A DNA stretch of 64,000 bases from positions 1,984,001-2,048,000 of the forward strand of contig NZ_JAABLQ010000001.1 of NCBI RefSeq assembly GCF_009915765.1. Direction: 5' to 3'. Below the pieces are notes generated by a model. It made no database searches. It was given only the letters and a program-made list of their open reading frames with translations, and was not told the origin of the DNA. The stretch comes from Pannonibacter sp. XCT-53. Lineage in GTDB: Bacteria; Pseudomonadota; Alphaproteobacteria; Rhizobiales; Stappiaceae. Shown piece by piece: positions 33,755 to 43,389 of this stretch; the stretch's first letter is position 1, and each line of letters opens with the position of its first letter. Made by a program: the position numbers and the translations under genes.

Positions 33755-34534
33755 ATGCGTATCGCCACTCTGGCCGCCGCTGCGGTCATGACCCTGGCCG
33801 CCCTGGGCGGTGCTCAGGCCAAGGACTGGTCCAAGGTCCGCATCGGCACCGAAGGCGCCTATCCTCCGTTCAACGTGCTCGGTGCCGACGGCTCGCTCAC
33901 GGGCTTCGACATCGACATCGCCAAGGCGCTTTGCGCGGAGATGAAGGTCGAGTGCGAGTTCGTCACCTCTGACTGGGATGGCATCATTCCGGCGCTGCAG
34001 GCCGGCAAGTTCGACGCCATCATCGCGTCCATGTCGATCACCGAAGAGCGCAAGCAGAAGGTCGACTTCACCAACAAGTACTACAACACCCCGCCGGCCA
34101 TCGCCGTCCCGAAGGACAGCAAGATCACCGAGGCGACCGACGCCGCGCTCAAGGGCATGACCCTCGGCGCCCAGTCCTCCACCACCCATTCCAACTATGC
34201 CGAGGCCAAGCTCAAGTCGGCCGAGCTGAAGCTCTACCCGACCCCGGACGAGTACAAGCTCGACATCGCCAACGGCCGCATCGACGCCGTGATCGACGAC
34301 GTGGTCGTGCTGTCGGAGTGGCTGGCCACGGCGGACGGCGCCTGCTGCAAGCTGCTCGGCACCCTGACGCCGGATCCGGTGATCAACGGTGAAGGCGCCG
34401 GCATTGCGGTGCGCAAGGAAGACCAGGACCTGAAGGAAATGTTCAACAAGGCCATCGTCGCGATCCGCGCCAATGGCAAGTACAAGGAAGTGCAGGACAA
34501 GTACTTCGCCTTCGACGTCTACGGCGGCGAGTAA
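33755..34534 (+). CDS. Polar amino-acid ABC transporter, periplasmic binding protein
   Basis: A 259-residue type II (SBP family 3) binding protein. The signal peptide covers about residues 1-22, ending GAQA. Family motifs are KVRIGTEGAYPPFNVLGADG, LTGFDIDIAKALCAEM, SDWDGIIPALQAGKFDAII and SITEERKQKVDFTNKYY, with YKLDIANGRIDAVIDD later. The pattern resembles lysine/arginine/ornithine- or octopine-type binding proteins. The start at 33755 follows GAGGGGAG. Two permease genes follow, but no ATP-binding subunit gene is present in the cluster. Confidence 0.93.
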   Translation: MRIATLAAAAVMTLAALGGAQAKDWSKVRIGTEGAYPPFNVLGADGSLTGFDIDIAKALCAEMKVECEFVTSDWDGIIPALQAGKFDAIIASMSITEERKQKVDFTNKYYNTPPAIAVPKDSKITEATDAALKGMTLGAQSSTTHSNYAEAKLKSAELKLYPTPDEYKLDIANGRIDAVIDDVVVLSEWLATADGACCKLLGTLTPDPVINGEGAGIAVRKEDQDLKEMFNKAIVAIRANGKYKEVQDKYFAFDVYGGE

Positions 34535-34552
34535 TCCCCACACCTGACCGGC

Positions 34553-34574
34553 GCCGGCGGGGCCTCCCGCCGGC
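34553..34574 (+). other. Intercistronic hairpin after the binding-protein gene
   Basis: A perfect 9-bp stem (GCCGGCGGG with CCCGCCGGC) with a GCCT loop lies 18 bp after the stop codon, without a T-run. Such hairpins often stabilise the upstream message so that binding protein exceeds permease. Confidence 0.5.
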
Positions 34575-34673
34575 CACCGGCCCGCGCTCAGGCCCGGGCC
34601 GGCACCGGTTGTTGCACTTCCGGCCGCGTGCAGGCCTTGCCTGCCGGCCCGACCATGGCTTGCTGCACCAACG

Positions 34674-35387
34674 ATGACCGAGGTCCTGACACTTCTTTCC
34701 TTCGGACCCGAGGGCTGGGGCGACGAGATCGCCTCGGGCGTGCTTGTCACCGTGTCCCTCGGCCTTGCGACCCTGCCCTTCGGTCTCGCAGCCGGCTTTC
34801 TCCTTGCGCTTGCCAAGAATTCGCGCGAACCCTCGCTGCGGCTGGCGGCCGGCATCTACACCACCATCTTCCGTGGCCTGCCCGAACTGCTGACGCTGTT
34901 TCTGGTCTATTTCGGCGTGCAGATCGCGGTGAAGCACCTTGCCGAGGCCATGGGCTCGGGGCTCACCATCGAGGTGAACAGCTTTGTCGCCGGCATGATC
35001 GCGCTGACGCTGGTCTTCTCCTCCTATGCCAGCGAGGCCTTCCTGTCCGCCTTCCGCGGCATCCCGCGCGGCCAGTATGAGGGCAGCCACGCGCTCGGCC
35101 TCAACAGGTTCCTGACCATGCGGCTCGTGATCCTGCCGCAGCTCGTGCGTCTCGCCCTGCCCGCCCTGTCCAATCTCTGGCTCATCCTGCTCAAGGAAAC
35201 CTCGCTCGTCTCCACCATCGGGCTGGCCGACGTGGTGCGCGAGACCGGGGTCGCCGCGCGTGTGACCAAGGAGCCCTTCCTGTTCTATGGCCTTGCCTGC
35301 CTCATCTACCTGGTGCTGGCGATGATCTCCTCGTCCGGGATCGCGCGCATCGACCGGTGGGCCCGCCGCGGGGAGGTCGCCCGATGA
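34674..35387 (+). CDS. Polar amino-acid ABC transporter permease (HisQ-like)
   Basis: A 237-residue inner-membrane permease with about five helices. The typical N-terminal TVSLGLATLPFGLAAGF and the EAA loop (ESYASEAFLSAFRGIPRGQYEGSHALGL region, about residues 115-145) that contacts the ATPase are visible. The following helices contain LPQLVRLALPALSNLWLIL and KETSLVSTIGLADV. It overlaps the next permease by 4 bp (ATGA), so the two are translationally coupled and form a heterodimeric channel for the binding protein encoded upstream. Confidence 0.92.
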   Translation: MTEVLTLLSFGPEGWGDEIASGVLVTVSLGLATLPFGLAAGFLLALAKNSREPSLRLAAGIYTTIFRGLPELLTLFLVYFGVQIAVKHLAEAMGSGLTIEVNSFVAGMIALTLVFSSYASEAFLSAFRGIPRGQYEGSHALGLNRFLTMRLVILPQLVRLALPALSNLWLILLKETSLVSTIGLADVVRETGVAARVTKEPFLFYGLACLIYLVLAMISSSGIARIDRWARRGEVAR

Positions 35388-36208
35388 ACACCGTCTCCAG
35401 CGTGGTCCGTCCGCCCGAGCCGAAGCGCCCCTGGACCGGCAGCCGCATCGCCGGCCACGTGCTGATGGCGATGTGGATCGTCTCCTTTGCCTTCCTGCTG
35501 CTCTATCTGGGCAACAACATCGGCAGCGAGTTCGTCGCCCGCTATGCGCCGGAGTACCTGAGCGGCCTGATCATCACCCTGCAGCTCGTGGTCATCTCGG
35601 TGGTTGCCGGCGCCATCCTGTCGGTCCCGGTCGCCCTGGCCCGCAATTCCCGGAACCGGATCCTGTCGGGCATCGCCTATGGCTATGTCTATTTCTTCCG
35701 CGGCACGCCGCTGCTCGCCCAGACCTTCCTGTTCTATTACGGCGTGGGCACTTTCCGCGAAGCCTTTGAAGCGGTTGGCCTTTGGTGGTTCTTCCGCGAG
35801 GCGTGGTACTGCGTGCTGCTGGCCTTCGCCCTCAACACCGCCGCCTACCAGGCGGAGATCCTGCGCGGGGCGGTGCTGAACGTGCCGCGCGGCCAGTGGG
35901 AGGGCGGCCAGGCGCTGGGTCTCAGCCGCAATGTGATCTTCTTCCGGATCATCCTGCCGCAGGCCCTCATCACGGCGCTGCGCCCCTATGGCAACGAGAT
36001 CATCCTGATGCTGAAGGGCTCGGCGATTGCGGCGATTGTCACCATCTTCGACCTGATGGGCGAGACGCGCCGCGCCTATTCGCGCAGCTTCGACTTCCAG
36101 GCTTACATCTGGGCGGCCGTGATCTATCTGGTCATGGTGGAAGCCCTGCGCCAGGTCTGGGAAAAGCTGGAACAGCGGCTGACCCGGCATCTGGTGCGCA
36201 GCGACTGA
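35384..36208 (+). CDS. Polar amino-acid ABC transporter permease (HisM-like)
   Basis: A 274-residue permease that partners the HisQ-like protein. It has a short cytoplasmic N-terminus, a first helix around residues 25-45, YLSGLIITLQLVVISVVAG, and YFFRGTPLLAQTFLFYYG. The EAA-type loop NTAAYQAEILRGAVLNVPRG with QWEGGQALGL lies near the middle and ILPQALITALRPYGNEIILM after it. The start at 35384 overlaps the upstream stop codon. No ATPase follows; the next gene is an oxidoreductase. Confidence 0.92.
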   Translation: MNTVSSVVRPPEPKRPWTGSRIAGHVLMAMWIVSFAFLLLYLGNNIGSEFVARYAPEYLSGLIITLQLVVISVVAGAILSVPVALARNSRNRILSGIAYGYVYFFRGTPLLAQTFLFYYGVGTFREAFEAVGLWWFFREAWYCVLLAFALNTAAYQAEILRGAVLNVPRGQWEGGQALGLSRNVIFFRIILPQALITALRPYGNEIILMLKGSAIAAIVTIFDLMGETRRAYSRSFDFQAYIWAAVIYLVMVEALRQVWEKLEQRLTRHLVRSD

Positions 36209-36216
36209 TCCCCCCT

Positions 36217-36235
36217 GCCGGGCCGCAGGCCCGGC
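36217..36235 (+). other. Intercistronic hairpin before the dehydrogenase gene
   Basis: A perfect 8-bp stem (GCCGGGCC with GGCCCGGC) with a 3-base loop starts 9 bp after the permease stop. It is not followed by a T-tract, so read-through into the dehydrogenase gene is likely. Confidence 0.45.
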
Positions 36236-36258
36236 CCTCACGACATGCGGAGTTGAAC

Positions 36259-37140
36259 ATGGCCAAGGTGGCATTCATCGGCTTGGGCGTCATGGGCTAT
36301 CCCATGGCCGGTTACCTCGCCTCGCGCGGCGGGCATGAGGTGACGGTCTACAACCGCACCCGTGCCAAGGCAGACAAGTGGGCGGCCGAGCATGGCGGCA
36401 CGGCGGCCGCAACCCCGCGCGAGGCTGCGGAGGGCTGCGACTTCGTCTTCGCCTGTGTCGGCAATGACGACGACCTGCGCGCGGTCACCACCGGGCCGGA
36501 CGGCGCCTTCCACGGCCTCAAGGCCGGCGCGGTGTTCATCGACCACACCACCGCCTCGGCCGAGGTGGCGCGGGAGCTTGGCGCTGCGGCTGCCGCACGC
36601 GGCTGCCATTTCATCGACGCGCCGGTCTCCGGCGGCCAGGCCGGGGCGGAAAAGGGCATCCTCACCGTCATGTGCGGCGGCGAGCCGGCAGTGTTCGAGC
36701 AGGCAAAGCCGGTCATCGAGTGCTTTGCCAGGTTCGTCGGCCTGATGGGTCCGGTCGGGTCCGGCCAGCTGACCAAGATGGTGAACCAGATCTGCATTGC
36801 CGGCGTCGTCCAGGGGCTGGCCGAGGCGATCCATTTCGCCAAGCAGGCCGGACTTGATGTGCCCGCCGTCATCTCGGCCATCCGCGGCGGTGCGGCCCAG
36901 TCCTGGCAGATGGAAAACCGCTGGGAGACCATGGCAGCCGGCAAGTTCGAGTTCGGCTTCGCCGTCGACTGGATGCGCAAGGACCTCGGCATCGTGCTCG
37001 ACACCGCCAAGGCCACCGGTGCGCGCCTGCCGCTGACCGCCCTCGTCGACCAGTTCTATGGCGACGTGCAGGCCATGGGCGGCAACCGCTGGGACACGTC
37101 CAGCCTCATCGTCCGGCTCGAGGGCGTGAAGAAGGACTGA
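36259..37140 (+). CDS. 3-hydroxyisobutyrate dehydrogenase-family (beta-hydroxyacid) oxidoreductase
   Basis: A 293-residue NAD(P)-dependent enzyme. The Rossmann motif is VAFIGLGVMGYPMAGYLA. The substrate loop is FIDAPVSGGQAGAEKGIL, and the catalytic lysine lies in GSGQLTKMVNQICIAG. The family includes 3-hydroxyisobutyrate, tartronate-semialdehyde and glyoxylate/succinate-semialdehyde reductases. The GQLTKMVNQ form of the motif is common in HIBADH-like proteins. It starts 50 bp after the permease gene on the same strand, so it may process the transported compound or its product. The exact substrate is open. Confidence 0.9.
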   Translation: MAKVAFIGLGVMGYPMAGYLASRGGHEVTVYNRTRAKADKWAAEHGGTAAATPREAAEGCDFVFACVGNDDDLRAVTTGPDGAFHGLKAGAVFIDHTTASAEVARELGAAAAARGCHFIDAPVSGGQAGAEKGILTVMCGGEPAVFEQAKPVIECFARFVGLMGPVGSGQLTKMVNQICIAGVVQGLAEAIHFAKQAGLDVPAVISAIRGGAAQSWQMENRWETMAAGKFEFGFAVDWMRKDLGIVLDTAKATGARLPLTALVDQFYGDVQAMGGNRWDTSSLIVRLEGVKKD

Positions 37141-37177
37141 GGATCGGTGGGGGGCGCCCAAAGGTGGCCCCAAAGCG

Positions 37178-37387
37178 GTCATTCCGGACAAGGCGAGCGC
37201 AAGCGGCCCGCAGGCCCGGGACCTGTCCCGGACGGGATCCGGGAGCCGTCACATCTGTGCGGGTGCGGGCGAGCCCTTGACCGATTGCAGACAGTGCCAG
37301 GGACTGGATCCGTCCTGTCGCGCACGCGCGGCGGATGTCCGGCTCCCCGCCCGGCGCTTGGCTCACGCCCAGCCGGGCCGCGATGAC
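37178..37387 (-). mobile_element. MITE-like interspersed repeat, copy C (210 bp, inverted)
   Basis: On the plus strand it starts GTCATTCCGGACAAG and ends GGGCCGCGATGAC, which is the family in reverse orientation. Its complement begins GTCATCGCGGCCCGGCTGGG and continues GCGTGAGCCAAGCGCCG, matching copy A at 16976. The interior is more diverged than in copies A and B. It starts 38 bp after the HIBADH-like stop codon, again just behind a gene. Confidence 0.6.
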
Positions 37388-37421
37388 ACCGGGTGACGAC
37401 CGTCGCCGTGCAGCCTCACCC

Positions 37422-37907
37422 TCACTCCGGCCGTGTCTTCTCCACCGGAATGTACCCGAGCGGCAGCTCGGTCGTGTACTTGATCTGCTCCATCGCGAAG
37501 GTCGTCGACACGTCGGTGATGTCGATCTTCGCGATCAGCCGCTTGTAGAAGGCATCATAGGCGGCGATGTCCGGCACGGTGACGCGCAGCAGATAGTCCA
37601 CCTGCCCTGCCATGCGGTAAAACTCCACCACTTCCGGGAACTCGCGGATCACGTCGGCGAATTTCTTCAGCCAGTCTTCCGTGTGCTGGTTCGTGGTGAT
37701 GGCGACGAAGGCCGTCACGTTGACATTGACCTTGGCCGGATCGAGCAGGGCCACCCGCCCGGTGATCACCCCGTCCTCTTCCATCTTCTGGATGCGGCGC
37801 CAGCAGGGCGTCGTCGAAAGGCCGACCCGGCGGCCGATCTCGGCCACGGGCACGGTGCAGTCTTCCTGCAGGATGGAAAGGATGCGCCGGTCGATGCGGT
37901 CAATCAT
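37422..37907 (-). CDS. Lrp/AsnC-family transcriptional regulator
   Basis: A 161-residue regulator. The N-terminal HTH is IDRIDRRILSILQEDCTVPV, then EIGRRVGLSTTPCWRRIQKM. The C-terminal RAM/AsnC ligand-binding domain spans about 70-150 (VNVTAFVAITTN, YRMAGQVDYLLRVTVPDI, DVSTTFAMEQIKYTT). It responds to an amino acid and binds DNA as an octamer or larger. The neighbouring cluster transports a polar amino acid, so that cluster is a plausible target, but the genes are convergent with it and no shared promoter exists. Confidence 0.93.
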   Translation of the reverse strand: MIDRIDRRILSILQEDCTVPVAEIGRRVGLSTTPCWRRIQKMEEDGVITGRVALLDPAKVNVNVTAFVAITTNQHTEDWLKKFADVIREFPEVVEFYRMAGQVDYLLRVTVPDIAAYDAFYKRLIAKIDITDVSTTFAMEQIKYTTELPLGYIPVEKTRPE

Positions 37908-38090
37908 GGCGGGTCTCTTGGCCTGTCGGGAGCCGGTGAATCGGCCTTGCCGGAGAAGATCACAGAAGCATTAGAATTCTGTTTCCAGCAAGCGGCGAAA
38001 TCCGGCTGCAGCGTTTCGCCGGCGGCCCGGATCGGGCCTCCACCGGAACAGATTTGCTGGAACCCGCCAGCCCCCCGGCAGGACAGCCGC

Positions 38091-38837
38091 CTAGATCAGG
38101 CTCGCCACGCGCTGGCGCAGCTCCGGCAGCACCTCCGCCTCGAACCAGGGATTGCGCTTCAGCCAGGCCGTGTTGCGCCACGAGGGATGCGGCAGCACCA
38201 GCACCGCCGGCCCGGCCTCGCCCGTCCGCGCCAGGATCTCGCGCCAGCGGCGCACCCGCTCCGTCAGGCTGTCGCTGCCGGCCCGCGTCGGCAGCCCGCG
38301 ACCAGCTGCAGGGCTGGCTCCAAAACTGGCCCCAGGGTTCGCAAAAGGGGCGGCCAAAGGGGCGGCCGGATGCCCTGCGAGATGATAGGCCTGGGCATAC
38401 TGGCCGATCGCCAGGATCAGGTCGATCTGCGGCATGGCCGCCATCAGCCGGTCATGCCAGGCCGCGCGGCATTCGCGCCGGGGCGGCAGGTCGCCGCCGC
38501 GCGCGTCGAGGCCGGGAAAGCAGAGGCCCATCGGCAGGATGGCAAGCCGCGCCGGGTCGTAGAAGACCTCCGCGCCGATGCCCATCCACTGCCGCAGCCG
38601 GTCGCCGGAGGGGTCGGTGAAGGGCTGGCCGGAGGCATGCACGCGGGTGCCGGGGGCCTGCCCGGCGACCAGGATCCTCGCCGTGTCCGACAGGCGGGCC
38701 ACCGGGCGCGGGGCATGGGGCAGCGCCGGCCCGAGCGGCTGCAGCTGGCAGATGCGGCAGGCCGAGACCTCCGCCGCCAGCCCCGCAAGCTGCCCGCGCG
38801 CGACCACACCTGTCTCGCCAAGTCCCGGTTCCTGCAT
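38091..38837 (-). CDS. Uracil-DNA glycosylase superfamily protein
   Basis: A 248-residue protein. The N-terminal CRICQLQPLG has two cysteines of the cluster-binding type seen in family 4/5 enzymes. The catalytic region is ILVAGQAPGTRVHASGQPF, and TDPSGDRLRQWMG follows. The C-terminal loop is VLVLPHPSWRNTAWL. Such enzymes remove uracil from DNA, although this GQAPG subgroup is often of unproved activity. An insertion around residues 155-185 (AAPLAAPFANPGASFGASP) is repeat-like, suggesting slippage. The start at 38837 was chosen as the first Met giving the family N-terminus. Confidence 0.85.
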   Translation of the reverse strand: MQEPGLGETGVVARGQLAGLAAEVSACRICQLQPLGPALPHAPRPVARLSDTARILVAGQAPGTRVHASGQPFTDPSGDRLRQWMGIGAEVFYDPARLAILPMGLCFPGLDARGGDLPPRRECRAAWHDRLMAAMPQIDLILAIGQYAQAYHLAGHPAAPLAAPFANPGASFGASPAAGRGLPTRAGSDSLTERVRRWREILARTGEAGPAVLVLPHPSWRNTAWLKRNPWFEAEVLPELRQRVASLI

Positions 38838-38978
38838 GGTTTTCCCTTTTTTAACCACGTCCCTGAGCCGCTTCTTAAGGGATCGTGAGCGAAAACACTC
38901 GAACAGGATGCGTCCCGTCAAGCGGCTGGCAATGAACCGGCCGCGACCGAGGGGACCAGGAGCGGCAACGGGGACAGC

Positions 38979-40532
<1,554 letters not shown>

Positions 40533-40544
40533 GCTTTCGACGCT

Positions 40545-41618
40545 TCAGGCCTGCGCCACGGCCTCGCCGGCCTGCCGGGCATCTGCATGCTCCGCCGCCC
40601 GTGCGGCTGCCTCGTCCAGGGCGGTCAGCGCGGCAAACAGCACCTCGATGCCGGCGCCCGGCTTCACGCCCTCGACCGTCAGGATGCGGCGGAACAGCCT
40701 TGCCCCCGGCACGGCGGCAAAGGCGCCCAGCATGTGGCGGGTGATGTGCGACAGGCGGGTGCCGCGCGCCAGTTCCGCCTCGATATAGGGAACATAGGCC
40801 TCGATGGCCGCCCGCGGGCTCACATCCGCGGTCGTCTCGCCATAGATCCGCCGGTCGACAGCGCCCATCAGCGCCGGATCGTGATAGGCAGCCCGGCCCA
40901 GCATCACCCCGTCCAGCCCCTGCATCACGGCCATCGCCTCGTCCAGCGTCGCGATGCCGCCGTTGATGCCGATGAACAGGCCCGGCAGCCGCGCCTTCAG
41001 CCGGTGCACCCGGCCATAGTCGAGCGGCGGGATATCGCGGTTTTCCTTGGGGCTCAGCCCCTGCAGCCAGGCCTTGCGCGCATGCACCCACAGGGCATCG
41101 ACCCCGGCGTCCACCACCCGGTCGGCCAGCCGGTCCAGCGCCTCCTCCGGGTCCTGCTCGTCGACGCCGATGCGGCACTTGACGGTGACGGGCACGCGCA
41201 CCGCCGCCTTCATCGTCGCAACGCCCTCGGCCACCAGCTCCGGCTCCAGCATCAGGCAGGCCCCGAACCGGCCGGACTGCACCCGGTCGGACGGGCAGCC
41301 GACATTCAGGTTGATCTCGTCATAGCCTCGGTCCTCGGCGATCTTCGCCGCGTCCGCCAGCTCGCGCGGATCGGACCCGCCGAGCTGACAGGCCACCGGA
41401 TGCTCGCCGGCGCTGAAGCCGAGCAGCTTCTCCCGGTCGCCATGGATCACCGCCCCGGTCGTCACCATCTCGGTGTAGAGCAGCGCCCGGGCCGAAAACT
41501 GCCGGTGGAACATGCGGCAATGCCGGTCCGTCCAGTCCATCATCGGGGCGACGGCGAAGACGGGGGCCTTGTAAAGCTTGTCCTGCTGCAGGGTCTCAGT
41601 CCCGAAAGACACGTTCAT
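40545..41618 (-). CDS. dusA: tRNA-dihydrouridine(20/20a) synthase DusA
   Basis: A 357-residue FMN enzyme that reduces uridine to dihydrouridine in the tRNA D-loop. It has FAVAPMMDWTDRHCRMFHR at the FMN site, LLYTEMVTTGAVIHGDR, and the catalytic cysteine in INLNVGCPSDRVQSG, followed by GACLMLEPELV. VKCRIGVDE, GVDALWVHARKAWLQGLSPK and LGRAAYHDP are DusA-type. The start at 41618 follows GAGACGGAG; an upstream ATG at 41657 would add 13 residues. The C-terminal Ala/Glu-rich helix is family-typical. Confidence 0.94.
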   Translation of the reverse strand: MNVSFGTETLQQDKLYKAPVFAVAPMMDWTDRHCRMFHRQFSARALLYTEMVTTGAVIHGDREKLLGFSAGEHPVACQLGGSDPRELADAAKIAEDRGYDEINLNVGCPSDRVQSGRFGACLMLEPELVAEGVATMKAAVRVPVTVKCRIGVDEQDPEEALDRLADRVVDAGVDALWVHARKAWLQGLSPKENRDIPPLDYGRVHRLKARLPGLFIGINGGIATLDEAMAVMQGLDGVMLGRAAYHDPALMGAVDRRIYGETTADVSPRAAIEAYVPYIEAELARGTRLSHITRHMLGAFAAVPGARLFRRILTVEGVKPGAGIEVLFAALTALDEAAARAAEHADARQAGEAVAQA

Positions 41619-41749
41619 CTCCGTCTCGCTGCCGCCGTCCGTCTGCCGCATCGGCATGCGAGGACGGCCGGAGCCATCCCCAAGCGCGGCGGCGACCTTA
41701 TGGGAAGGCGGCTCCTTATCACGAGACGCAGGAAAATTACAGGGTGTAG

Positions 41750-41944
41750 GGCCCGCAGGCCATCGTCTTCGGCGGTGAAGTGCCGCGCAAGCTCGCCGAC
41801 ATGCTGATCGAGCGCGTCACCTTCAACAACAGTCCGCGCTACGGCAACCGCCGCCGGACGCCCAAGCTCATCGTCTCGGACCTCGAAGGCGACCCCGCCG
41901 CCGCCGGCGCCGCCCCCCTGCCCTTCAAGGCCTGGGTGTTCTGA
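41750..41944 (+). pseudogene. Possible 3' remnant of an unrecognised gene
   Basis: A frame open from a stop at 41747 to the stop at 41942-41944 encodes 64 residues with well-formed protein character: QAIVFGGEVPRKLADMLIER, then VTFNNSPRYGNRRRTPKLIV and an end PLPFKAWVF. Its codon use looks like that of the neighbouring genes. There is no good start codon with a ribosome site, apart from a GTG near 41780 and an ATG at 41801. It looks like the C-terminal end of a larger gene cut off next to dusA. I do not recognise the family. A short true gene cannot be excluded. Confidence 0.4.
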
Positions 41945-41983
41945 CCGGGCAACACGCCCCCCTGACATCAAACCGTCTTGCAG

Positions 41984-42001
41984 CCGTCAACAAACTGACG
42001 C
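41984..42001. promoter_or_regulatory. Candidate Pho-box-like / dyad site upstream of ugpB
   Basis: CCGTCAACAAACTGACGC, 58 bp before the ugpB start, can be read as two degenerate 7-bp direct repeats separated by CAAA (Pho-box layout CTGTCAT-N4-CTGTCAT, 5 and 4 matches). It can also be read as the dyad GTCA-N6-TGAC. ugp genes are PhoB-controlled in many proteobacteria, and an RpiR regulator ends this operon, so either reading is plausible. Confidence 0.3.
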
Positions 42002-42058
42002 GGCCGGGAGGCTATGACCGCGACACGGAATGCAATCACATTTGCAATGGAGCGTCCG

Positions 42059-43315
42059 ATGTCACAGAAATTGCACAGCCGCCTCGCCGGTGGTGTCCTC
42101 GCCCTCGTCGCGGCCGTCGGCCCCGCCCAGGCGGCCACCACCGTCACCTTCTGGCACTCGTTCAACAAGGCCCAGGGCGAAGCGCTCGACAAGATCGTCG
42201 CCAGTTTTGAAGCCGCCAATCCGGACATCGACATCCAGGCCGAGTTCATCGGCAACTACAACGACATCGTCGCCAAGCTCCAGGCCGCCATCCCGGCGCG
42301 CCGGGCCCCCGATGCGGTCATCCTCGAAGTCACCCGTTATGGCCTCTTTGCCGACCGCGGCGTGCTGGCCGACCTGACGCCCTATTTCGAGGCCGATGCG
42401 CTGAAGGACGAGCTGTACCCCTACGCCCGTGAGGTCGGTGTCTACAAGGACAAGACCTACATCGTGCCGTTCAACTCCTCGACTCCGGTGCTCTACTACA
42501 ACAAGGACATCTTCGCCCGCGCCGGCCTCACCGGCGAGCCGCAGCTGAAGACCTTCGACGACATCCTGACCGCGTCCAGGACCATCACCGCCAAGCTCGG
42601 CGCCGAGGGCGTCACCGGCATCGCCGCCCCGGGCCAGTTCGCCCGCTGGGGTCTGGTCATGTCCAACGACAGCGAGCTGATCGACCGCAAGACCAACGAG
42701 ATCCTGCTCGACGCCCCGAACACCATCGAAGCCTATCAGTGGATGGCCTCGCTCGTGCACGAGCACAAGGTCGCCTCGGCCGATGGCGTCACCGAAGAGG
42801 ACAATGGCCGCGATGCGTTCCTCGCCGGCAAGGTCGGCATCATGCTGAACTCGACCGGCAACTACACCGGCGCGAAGAAGGCGCTCGGCGACAAGCTGGA
42901 AGTCCGGCCGATGCCCTGCAACAAGGTCTGCTCCGTGCCGATCGGCGGCGCCGGCATCGGCATCCTGGCGTCCTCGGCCAGGGACGTGCAGGACGCGGCC
43001 TACAAGTTCATCAGCTACGCCGCCTCCGCCGAGGCAAATGCGGCCTGGTTCGCTGCCACCGGCTACCTGCCGATCAACAGGAACAGCGCTGCCAAGCCGG
43101 TCGCGGCCGAAGCCCTTGCCACCCAGCCGGGCATCCGCGTTGCCATCGACTCGCTGCCCAACGCCTATGGCCGCGCCCGTCCGCCGGTTGTCACCTGGAT
43201 GCGCGCCACCGAATACAAGATGTGGGAAGCCATGGCCCTCGGCCAGGCGCAGGTCGCCGACACGCTGAAGGACTTCGCCGCCCAGACCCGCGAAGAAGCC
43301 CAGCGCTCCAACTGA
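42059..43315 (+). CDS. ugpB: sn-Glycerol-3-phosphate-type ABC transporter, periplasmic binding protein
   Basis: A 418-residue binding protein of the extracellular solute-binding family 1, UgpB-like. The signal peptide covers about 1-27 (ending AQAA). TVTFWHSFNKAQGEALDKIV and FNSSTPVLYYNKDIFARAGL are typical, and the late NAYGRARPPVVTWMRATEYK and WEAMALGQ match the UgpB C-terminus. It should bind glycerol 3-phosphate or glycerophosphodiesters in the periplasm. Of three in-frame starts (42014, 42047, 42059), the last was chosen since GGAG precedes it and the signal peptide is then of normal length. It heads a six-gene operon. Confidence 0.93.
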   Translation: MSQKLHSRLAGGVLALVAAVGPAQAATTVTFWHSFNKAQGEALDKIVASFEAANPDIDIQAEFIGNYNDIVAKLQAAIPARRAPDAVILEVTRYGLFADRGVLADLTPYFEADALKDELYPYAREVGVYKDKTYIVPFNSSTPVLYYNKDIFARAGLTGEPQLKTFDDILTASRTITAKLGAEGVTGIAAPGQFARWGLVMSNDSELIDRKTNEILLDAPNTIEAYQWMASLVHEHKVASADGVTEEDNGRDAFLAGKVGIMLNSTGNYTGAKKALGDKLEVRPMPCNKVCSVPIGGAGIGILASSARDVQDAAYKFISYAASAEANAAWFAATGYLPINRNSAAKPVAAEALATQPGIRVAIDSLPNAYGRARPPVVTWMRATEYKMWEAMALGQAQVADTLKDFAAQTREEAQRSN

Positions 43316-43336
43316 TCCCGCCTCTCCTGAAACCGG

Positions 43337-43373
43337 CCGGCCGGCCGGCCGGGGCATGCGCCCCGCCGGCCGG
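43337..43373 (+). other. Large GC hairpin between ugpB and ugpA
   Basis: CCGGCC repeats on the left pair with GCCCCGCCGGCCGG on the right, forming a stem of about 14 bp with one bulged C and a very short loop. There is no T-run. It lies in the 74-bp ugpB-ugpA gap and may protect the ugpB message. Confidence 0.5.
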
Positions 43374-43389
43374 TCAGGACATCCGGCCC

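Noticed and set aside
42739..43389. Apparent 5' extension of UgpA through ugpB
   Set aside because: Out-of-frame reading of ugpB; helix 1 of UgpA begins at the ATG at 43390.
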